Shown: positions 58,557-64,000 of the stretch, in pieces
How positions within the stretch are numbered: the stretch's first letter is position 1
Layout of the letters: each line of letters opens with the position of its first letter
Origin: Asanoa siamensis
GTDB taxonomy: Bacteria > Actinomycetota > Actinomycetes > Mycobacteriales > Micromonosporaceae
Assembly (NCBI RefSeq): GCF_016862555.1
Contig: NZ_BONE01000003.1
Span: forward strand, 161,654 to 225,653
Length of the DNA stretch: 64,000 nucleotides
Direction: 5' to 3'
Made by a program: the position numbers and the translations under genes
Notes under the pieces: generated by a model
Databases searched by the model: none
What the model was told of the DNA's origin: nothing
Seen by the model: only the letters and a program-made list of their open reading frames with translations

Positions 58557-59465
58557 ATGCCCGTTTCCAACGACCCGGATCCACGCCTGCAGGCGTACGC
58601 CGATCCGCAGTCACTGGTCACCACGGAGTGGCTGGCGGAGCACCTGGGCCGCGACGGCCTGGTGGTCGTCGAGTCCGACGAGGACGTGCTGCTCTACGAG
58701 TCCGGCCACATCCCCGGCGCCGTCAAGGTCGACTGGCACACCGAGCTGAACGACGAGGTGACCCGCGACTACGTCGACCCGGAGAGCTTCGCCGCGCTCT
58801 GCGCCGCCAAGGGCATCAGCCGGGACGACACGATCGTCTTCTACGGCGACAACTTCAACTGGTGGGCGGCGTACGCCCTCTGGGTCTTCTCGTTGTTCGG
58901 CCACCCGGACGTGCGGCTGCTCGACGGCGGCCGGCAGAAGTGGGTCGCCGAGGGGCGCGAGCTGACCCGCGACCGGACCCAGCGGCCGCCGACGCCCTAC
59001 CCGGTGCCGCGCCGCGACGACGCCCGCATCCGGGCGTTCCGCGAGCAGGTGCTGGCCCACGTGCAGGCCGGGCGTCCGCTGGTCGACGTGCGCTCGCCCG
59101 ACGAATACACCGGCAAGCTGCTGTCCATGCCCGACTACCCGCAGGAGGGCGCGCTGCGCGGCGGGCACATCCCGGGCGCGGTGAGCAAGCCGTGGAAGTC
59201 GGCGGCCAACGAGGACGGCACCTTCAAGTCGGCCGACGAGCTGCGGGTCATCTACGAGGACCAGCTCGGCCTGTCCGAGGGCGACGACGTCATCGCGTAC
59301 TGCCGGATCGGGGAGCGGTCCAGCCACACCTGGTTCGTGCTGTCGCACCTGCTCGGCTTCACCCACGTGCGCAACTACGACGGGTCCTGGACCGAGTGGG
59401 GCAACCTCGTCCGCTCGCCGATCGCCCGGGGCGCGGAACCGGGCGTGCTGAAGCGCGGAAAGTGA
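58557..59465 (+). CDS. Thiosulfate sulfurtransferase (rhodanese, two domains)
   Basis: A 302-residue rhodanese: an inactive N-terminal domain (about 20-140, [22 protein letters not shown]) and an active C-terminal domain with the persulfide-bearing Cys in [13 protein letters not shown] (about residue 249). It transfers sulfur from thiosulfate to acceptors such as cyanide. It follows the PLP protein by 25 bases. A TATAGCT sequence sits just upstream. It resembles mycobacterial CysA/SseC proteins. Confidence 0.9.
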   Translation: MPVSNDPDPRLQAYADPQSLVTTEWLAEHLGRDGLVVVESDEDVLLYESGHIPGAVKVDWHTELNDEVTRDYVDPESFAALCAAKGISRDDTIVFYGDNFNWWAAYALWVFSLFGHPDVRLLDGGRQKWVAEGRELTRDRTQRPPTPYPVPRRDDARIRAFREQVLAHVQAGRPLVDVRSPDEYTGKLLSMPDYPQEGALRGGHIPGAVSKPWKSAANEDGTFKSADELRVIYEDQLGLSEGDDVIAYCRIGERSSHTWFVLSHLLGFTHVRNYDGSWTEWGNLVRSPIARGAEPGVLKRGK

Positions 59466-59527
59466 CATGCGGCACGCCGTGCTGCCGGACAAATCACCAT
59501 ACAAGCCCACGAAATACCAGGGGAAAT

Positions 59528-59547
59528 TCAAGATCGCGACATCTTGA
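59528..59547. promoter_or_regulatory. Likely TetR operator
   Basis: A perfect 7-bp inverted repeat TCAAGAT-N6-ATCTTGA lies 29 bases before the TetR-type gene, in the AT-richer gap. The symmetry and place fit an autoregulated operator. Confidence 0.65.
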
Positions 59548-59576
59548 TGGTCTTGACACCTGGCTAGGCTGACCAC

Positions 59577-60206
59577 GTGACGCTGGAACAACAAGCGGAC
59601 CCCGCCACCCCGAGCGCCGCGTCCACACCGCCCAAGCGCCGCTCGAGGCGCGACGAGATCCTGGAGATCGCGGTCGGCCTGTTCGCCGCCCGCGGCTACC
59701 ACGGCGTCTCGATGGACGACATCGGGTCGGCGGCCGGGGTCACCGGCCCCGCGCTCTACCACCACTTCGCCGGCAAGGAGGCGATGCTGGTGGCCGCGCT
59801 GATCCCGGTCAGCGAGGGGCTGCTGGTCGGCGGCCGGGAGCGGGTCGCACAGCACCCGGGCGAGGCCGCCCTGGCGGAGCTGGTGGAGTTCCACGTCGAC
59901 TTCGCGCTGGCCAACCCCGCGGTGATCGCGCTGCACCTGCACGAGCTCGACCGGCTGCCGGAAGAGCCCCGGCGCCAGATCCGCCGGCTCCAGCGCCTCT
60001 ACGTCGAGGAGTGGGTCAAGGTCCTGCTGCGGATCCGCCCCGAGCTGACCGCGCCCGAGGCCCGCGCGCTCGCCCACGCCGCGTTCGGCCTGATGAACTC
60101 CACGCCGTTCCTGGGCGGCGAGGTCAACCGCGACCGGCTCGCCGAGTTGCTGCGCGCGGCGACGATGGCGGCGTTGCGTCCCACACCGGCGGGTCCCGCG
60201 GCCTGA
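59577..60206 (+). CDS. TetR-family transcriptional regulator
   Basis: A 209-residue regulator with an N-terminal helix-turn-helix (EILEIAVGLFAARGYHGVSMDDIGSAAGV, about 28-56, then TGPALYHHFAGKEAMLVAAL) and a helical ligand domain. GTG 59577. It directly precedes the biotin carboxylase gene and probably controls it or fatty-acid metabolism. The ligand is unknown. Confidence 0.88.
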   Translation: MTLEQQADPATPSAASTPPKRRSRRDEILEIAVGLFAARGYHGVSMDDIGSAAGVTGPALYHHFAGKEAMLVAALIPVSEGLLVGGRERVAQHPGEAALAELVEFHVDFALANPAVIALHLHELDRLPEEPRRQIRRLQRLYVEEWVKVLLRIRPELTAPEARALAHAAFGLMNSTPFLGGEVNRDRLAELLRAATMAALRPTPAGPAA

Positions 60207-60270
60207 TCCGGCCGGTCAGGACACATATCCTCCGAGACGGGCAGTGCTGCCCGCCGAGAGGGGAGTCCTG

Positions 60271-61608
60271 ATGATCGAGTCTCTGCTGGTCGCCAACCGC
60301 GGGGAGATCGCCCGCCGGGTGATCCGCACCGCGCGCCGGCTCGGCGTACGGACGATCGCCGTCTACTCGGAGGCCGACGCGGACCTTCCGTTCGTGGCCG
60401 AGGCCGACGAGGCGGTGCTGATCGGCCCGGCCAACGTCGCGCAGAGCTACCGGAACGCCGAGGCGATCCTGCAGGCCGCGAAGAGCACCGGCGCACAGGC
60501 CGTACACCCTGGTTATGGGTTCCTCTCCGAGAACGCCGAGTTCGCGCGGGCCGTCGAGAGCGCCGGGCTGATCTGGGTCGGCCCGAGCCCCGAGGCGATC
60601 GCCGCGATGGGCGACAAGATCAACGCGCGCAACCTGATGGCCGCGGCGGGCGTCCCGGTCGCGCCGGGCACTACGGACCCCGCGGAGTCGGTGGAGGCCG
60701 CGCTCGAGGCGGCCACCGCGATCGGCTTCCCGGTGATGGTCAAGGCCGCGGCCGGCGGCGGCGGGATGGGCATGGCGGTGGCGGCCGACGAGGACACGCT
60801 GCGCACCGAGTACGCGAAGGTCCGTGCGTTCGCCGAGCGGATGTTCGGCGACGGCGCCGTGCTGATCGAGCGGTTCTTCCCCCGCGTACGCCATGTCGAG
60901 GTGCAGATCCTGGGCCTGGCCGACGGCACCGTCGTCGCGCTCGGCGAGCGGGAGTGCTCGGTGCAGCGGCGCAACCAGAAGCTCGCGGAGGAATCGCCGT
61001 CGCCCGCGGTCACGCCCGAGCTGCGGGAGCGGCTGCTGGCCGCGGCGGTGCGGGCCGGCGAGGCAGTCGGCTACCGCAACGCCGGCACCGTCGAGTGCCT
61101 GCTGGAGCCGGCGACCGGCGAGTTCTTCTTCCTGGAGATGAACACCCGGCTGCAGGTCGAACACCCGGTCACCGAGCTGGTCTACGGCGTCGACCTGGTC
61201 GAGGAGCAGCTGCGGGTGGCCAGCGGCCTGCCGCCGGTGTTCGACCCGGCGGCCCTGACGGCCCGCGGGCACGCGATCGAGCTGCGCGTCAACGCCGAGG
61301 ACCCGAAGCGGTTCCTGCCCGGGCCGGGCGCGGTCACGACCTGGGTCGAGCCGGCCGGCGACGGGGTGCGGGTCGACGCGGGGTACGCCGCGGGGACGAC
61401 AGTGACGCCTTTCTACGACTCCCTGCTCGCCAAGCTCGTTGTCCATGGCGACGACCGCGCGCAGGCGCTCGACCGGGCCCGGACGGCGGTCGCGGGCTTC
61501 GAGATCGTCGGACCCAAGCAGAACCTGCCGTTCTTCGCGGAGCTCCTGGACAACGCCGAGTTCATCTCCGGCGACTACGACACGGGCATCGTGGCCCGCA
61601 TGCGATAG
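60271..61608 (+). CDS. accC: Biotin carboxylase subunit of an acyl-CoA carboxylase
   Basis: A 445-residue ATP-grasp biotin carboxylase. It begins IESLLVANRGEIARRVIRTAR, has the ATP loop KAAAGGGGMGMAV (about 159-171) and the biotin/bicarbonate site EMNTRLQVEHPVTE (about residue 285). It lacks the BCCP domain seen in AccA3-type fusions, so it needs a separate biotin carrier. It would carboxylate biotin for acyl-CoA carboxylation. ATG 60271 follows GAGAGGGGAG. Confidence 0.93.
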   Translation: MIESLLVANRGEIARRVIRTARRLGVRTIAVYSEADADLPFVAEADEAVLIGPANVAQSYRNAEAILQAAKSTGAQAVHPGYGFLSENAEFARAVESAGLIWVGPSPEAIAAMGDKINARNLMAAAGVPVAPGTTDPAESVEAALEAATAIGFPVMVKAAAGGGGMGMAVAADEDTLRTEYAKVRAFAERMFGDGAVLIERFFPRVRHVEVQILGLADGTVVALGERECSVQRRNQKLAEESPSPAVTPELRERLLAAAVRAGEAVGYRNAGTVECLLEPATGEFFFLEMNTRLQVEHPVTELVYGVDLVEEQLRVASGLPPVFDPAALTARGHAIELRVNAEDPKRFLPGPGAVTTWVEPAGDGVRVDAGYAAGTTVTPFYDSLLAKLVVHGDDRAQALDRARTAVAGFEIVGPKQNLPFFAELLDNAEFISGDYDTGIVARMR

Positions 61609-61650
61609 GCACCATTTTTCCCATTCATCCGCGTGACCCCGTTCAGGCCA

Positions 61651-61717
61651 GTTCGTTACCTAAGGCAGTGGCGGTCATAACCGGTCAAATCAGGCCGGAC
61701 CGCCACCGCTAACGAAC
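61651..61717. repeat. Interrupted inverted repeat (terminator or operator)
   Basis: GTTCGTTA (61651) pairs with TAACGAAC (61710) and GTGGCGGTC (61668) pairs with GACCGCCAC (61698), giving a two-part stem about 67 bases long between accC and the secreted-protein gene. It may terminate accC or regulate the secreted gene. Confidence 0.55.
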
Positions 61718-61738
61718 CGGCGAGCGGGAAGGCGGGCC

Positions 61739-62878
61739 ATGAATCGGTCGGGAGTCGCGCGCAACACGCGCCAGGCTTCTCGACGGATCCTGGTGCGCAC
61801 GCTCGTCGTCGGTGGTCTCGCGGGAGCGGCGTGCCTGCTCTCCGCGGCCGCAGCACACGCTGCGGCGGAGTCGATCGCCGACCAGGGAGCGGGGCCCGTC
61901 CTCGCCCCGCTGGCCGGCGTGGTCGCTGAGCCAGTCTCGGGCGCAGCGAAGCCGGTGTTGAGCACGGCGACCGGCCTGCTCGGCGAAGCGTTGACGCCGG
62001 CGACGGCGCGCGACGCGGTCGAGCGACCGGTGCCGACCGGCCGGACCTCCATGCGGGGGACGATTTCGGATCCCGCCGCCGTCGTCGTGCCGAGCGCGAC
62101 GGCAAAACGCTCGATCACCATCGCGGGCGCGGCCCCGGCGCACCAGCCGGGCACCACCGCCGCCCGTACGGCCGACCGCGTCGACGCCCCCACGGGGACG
62201 CCGCGCCGTTCGGTTGACCGGCCCGCGGCCCGCCTGCGCGGGTTGGCCGGCACTGCAGGACTGGTCGCTCCGCTCGGGGTCACCCGTGCGCTGACCGTCC
62301 CGGGCGCCCTGCTTACCCCGGTGGCTCAGGTCGCCCTGCCGGTGATCACACCGGTCTCCACGCTCCTCCGTCCGATGACCTCGATGCTGCGGTTCCTCGT
62401 GGCACCGGTGTCCGGCGCGGTCGGCGTGGTGACCAAGGTGGTGACCGGCAACCTGCCCGGCCCACGTGGCCGGCCAACCTCGGCTGTCACGCCCGTCGGC
62501 AACGTCGGCGTGCACGGACGCACCGCATCCGGCACGACCGCTCCCGGTGCGGCGGGGACCGCCGCACTTCGGGCCGCTCACTCCGAGACGAGAACCACCC
62601 GGCACCCTGCCGGCCGGCCGGAACCCGTGGCTGCGGTCGCGACGTCCCGGAACTCCGGCGAGGAGCCACGCCTGCCGTACTCCGTGCCAGCACGGGGTGA
62701 GGGCAGCGCGTCGGGTGTCCCGGCCAGCGCGTCGGGAGCCCCGGTGGGCGGTGGGGCGTTCGCCACCGTTCCCTCGTCGGTCGCGGACAGCATGGTGGCC
62801 TTCCAGCTCCTGCCCAAGCCGGCCGACGTCGCGGTGCCGCGGCACGACGCCAAGGAACCGACCGTCTCACCTGACTAG
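61739..62878 (+). CDS. Secreted Ala/Pro/Val-rich protein of unknown function
   Basis: A 379-residue protein with a typical signal peptide (about 1-42: LVVGGLAGAACLLSAAAAHA). The mature part is Ala/Pro/Thr/Val-rich, with hydrophobic patches (for example GVVAEPVSGAAKPVLSTATG and TPVAQVALPVITPVSTLLRP) and little predicted structure. No domain recognised. The chaplin-like gene follows 264 bases later on the same strand, so a role at the cell surface is possible. No other clue. Confidence 0.72.
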   Translation: MNRSGVARNTRQASRRILVRTLVVGGLAGAACLLSAAAAHAAAESIADQGAGPVLAPLAGVVAEPVSGAAKPVLSTATGLLGEALTPATARDAVERPVPTGRTSMRGTISDPAAVVVPSATAKRSITIAGAAPAHQPGTTAARTADRVDAPTGTPRRSVDRPAARLRGLAGTAGLVAPLGVTRALTVPGALLTPVAQVALPVITPVSTLLRPMTSMLRFLVAPVSGAVGVVTKVVTGNLPGPRGRPTSAVTPVGNVGVHGRTASGTTAPGAAGTAALRAAHSETRTTRHPAGRPEPVAAVATSRNSGEEPRLPYSVPARGEGSASGVPASASGAPVGGGAFATVPSSVADSMVAFQLLPKPADVAVPRHDAKEPTVSPD

Positions 62879-63142
62879 TGATGCAGGACCTGCACCGTCC
62901 CGGACGGGCAGGAGCCGACCAGCCCCACCCGGGCCCTCCGGCCCGCGGTTGCGCGGCACAGCCAGGGAATCACAGCGACCGCTCTGACTAGCGGCGAGAC
63001 CCTGGCCGGACATCACGAACCACACCTGGGCGCAAGTCGACAGGCGGAGTCAGGCACACGGCACCGTCGCGCCCGGACAGCGACACACGGCAATACCCGC
63101 AACACCCTCTTACTGACATTTCTTGAAAGGTCACTTCACCCA

Positions 63143-64000
63143 ATGAAGACTTGGGTTCGTAAGTCCATCAGCGTCGGCGTCATGGCGGCTGGTGGTCTGC
63201 TCGCGACGCAGGCGGCGGCGCAGGCCGACATCGTCACCACCGGCAACTACGGCCTGGCCAACGGCACGCAGGTCGTGGTGCCGATCCAGGCTCCCATCAA
63301 CCTGTGCGGCAACAGCATCGCCCTGATCGGCGGGGCGTTCGCCTCGTGTGACGGTGGCGCTGTCGCGGTCAACGGCGGTGGCGGCCAGGAGGCCCCGCAG
63401 GACAACGGCTACCGCAAGCACCACGACGACGAGTTCGCCAAGGCCGAGGGCAAGTACAAGGCCGGCAAGAAGCACGGCAAGGACGCGCTCGGCGGCGGCT
63501 CGAACATCGTCTCCTCGGGCAACTACGGGCTGCTCAACGGCACCCAGGTCGTCGTTCCGATCCAGGTCCCGATCAACGTGGCCGGCAACGCGATCGGTGT
63601 CATCGGCGGGGCGTTCGCCCAGGCGACCGGCGGCGCCGTCGCGGTCAACGAGAGCGCGCGGGCCGAGGGCTACGACAGCCGCGGTCGGCAGACCGAGGCC
63701 AACCTGATCAGCGCCAACAACTTCGGTGCCCTCAACGGCACCCAGGTGTACGCGCCGATCCAGGTCCCGATCAACGTTTGCGGCAACGCGATCGCTCTGA
63801 TCGGTGGGGCGTTCGCCTCCTGCGGCGGCGGCGCGGTCGCCGTCAACGAGAGCGCCCGCGAGGAAGCCAACCTCATCAGCACCAACAACTTCGGTGCCCT
63901 CAACGGCACCCAGCTGTACGCCCCGATCCAGATCCCGATCAACGTTTGCGGCAACGCGATCGCTCTGATCGGTGGGGCGTTCGCCTCCTGCGGCGGCGGC
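63143..64000 (+). CDS. Multi-domain chaplin protein (runs off the window)
   Basis: An open frame of 286 codons to the window end, starting MKTWVRKSISVGVMAAGGLL with a signal peptide to about residue 28. It holds at least four chaplin (DUF320) domains with NYGLxNGTQVVVPIQxPINVCGN and GGAFASC cores. Domain 1 has Cys at 55 and 69; domain 2 (about residues 125-165) lacks both Cys (PINVAGN, GGAFAQ); domains 3 and 4 (from 63701 and 63869) have them and are 168 bp apart with high identity. Between domains 1 and 2 is a Lys/His/Asp-rich linker. Chaplins assemble into hydrophobic surface amyloids in streptomycetes. The 3' end is missing here. Confidence 0.9.
   Translation, partial: MKTWVRKSISVGVMAAGGLLATQAAAQADIVTTGNYGLANGTQVVVPIQAPINLCGNSIALIGGAFASCDGGAVAVNGGGGQEAPQDNGYRKHHDDEFAKAEGKYKAGKKHGKDALGGGSNIVSSGNYGLLNGTQVVVPIQVPINVAGNAIGVIGGAFAQATGGAVAVNESARAEGYDSRGRQTEANLISANNFGALNGTQVYAPIQVPINVCGNAIALIGGAFASCGGGAVAVNESAREEANLISTNNFGALNGTQLYAPIQIPINVCGNAIALIGGAFASCGGG

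Overview
The window is a very GC-rich actinobacterial chromosome segment that spans the replication origin. The gene order trxB-trxA-cwlM / parB-parA-rsmG-khpB-yidC-yidD-rnpA-rpmH-dnaA-oriC-dnaN-gnd-recF-dciA-gyrB-gyrA-DUF3566-tRNA-Ile-DLW39-tRNA-Ala is the classical actinobacterial oriC neighbourhood. The protein sequences and the embedded-parS layout look most like the family Micromonosporaceae (inference; no species is claimed).

Layout. 1-6.7 kb: thioredoxin reductase tail, thioredoxin, a CwlM-type amidase, three GNAT proteins, an aminotransferase and a D-Ala-D-Ala ligase-like enzyme. 6.7-11.4 kb: a gene desert of about 4.7 kb carrying perfect and degenerate parS sites, plus a fossil of rpmH. 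11.4-18.7 kb: an HIT-like protein, ParB, a ParA whose reading frame extends into a disordered N-terminal region of about 1,080 residues, and RsmG; further parS sites lie inside the parA frame. 18.7-21.6 kb: KhpB (Jag), YidC, YidD, RnpA and L34. 22.2-29.2 kb: dnaA, oriC full of DnaA boxes, dnaN, gnd, recF and dciA. 31-37.3 kb: gyrB, gyrA (with DnaA boxes in front of it), a DUF3566 membrane protein, two tRNAs and DLW-39. 37.2-51.2 kb: an accessory block of small regulators (ArsR, PadR, MerR), two ABC systems, a two-component system, a MscS channel and several small enzymes. 51.2-52.5 kb: a repeat-rich gap with a long hairpin. 52.5-61.6 kb: YbaK, a DsbA-like oxidoreductase, SufE, a CBS protein, ProRS, an SGNH hydrolase, an exported PLP enzyme, rhodanese, TetR and biotin carboxylase. 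61.7-64 kb: a secreted low-complexity protein and a repeat-type chaplin that runs off the window.

How the genes work together. DnaA binds oriC to start replication, DnaN clamps the polymerase, DciA probably helps load the helicase, and gyrase relieves supercoiling. ParB loads at the parS cluster 7-16 kb from dnaA and, with ParA, segregates the new origins. RnpA/L34/YidD/YidC/KhpB/RsmG serve RNA processing, ribosome assembly and membrane-protein insertion.

The most unusual features are: (1) the parS-bearing gene desert, with three identical asymmetric parS variants; (2) an rpmH fragment in that desert; (3) the giant ParA extension with in-frame parS sites that encode V-S-R-E-T, and a second good start just upstream of the normal ParA domain; (4) a protein with at least four chaplin domains at the right edge; and (5) a Tat-type lipoprotein with a PLP-enzyme fold.
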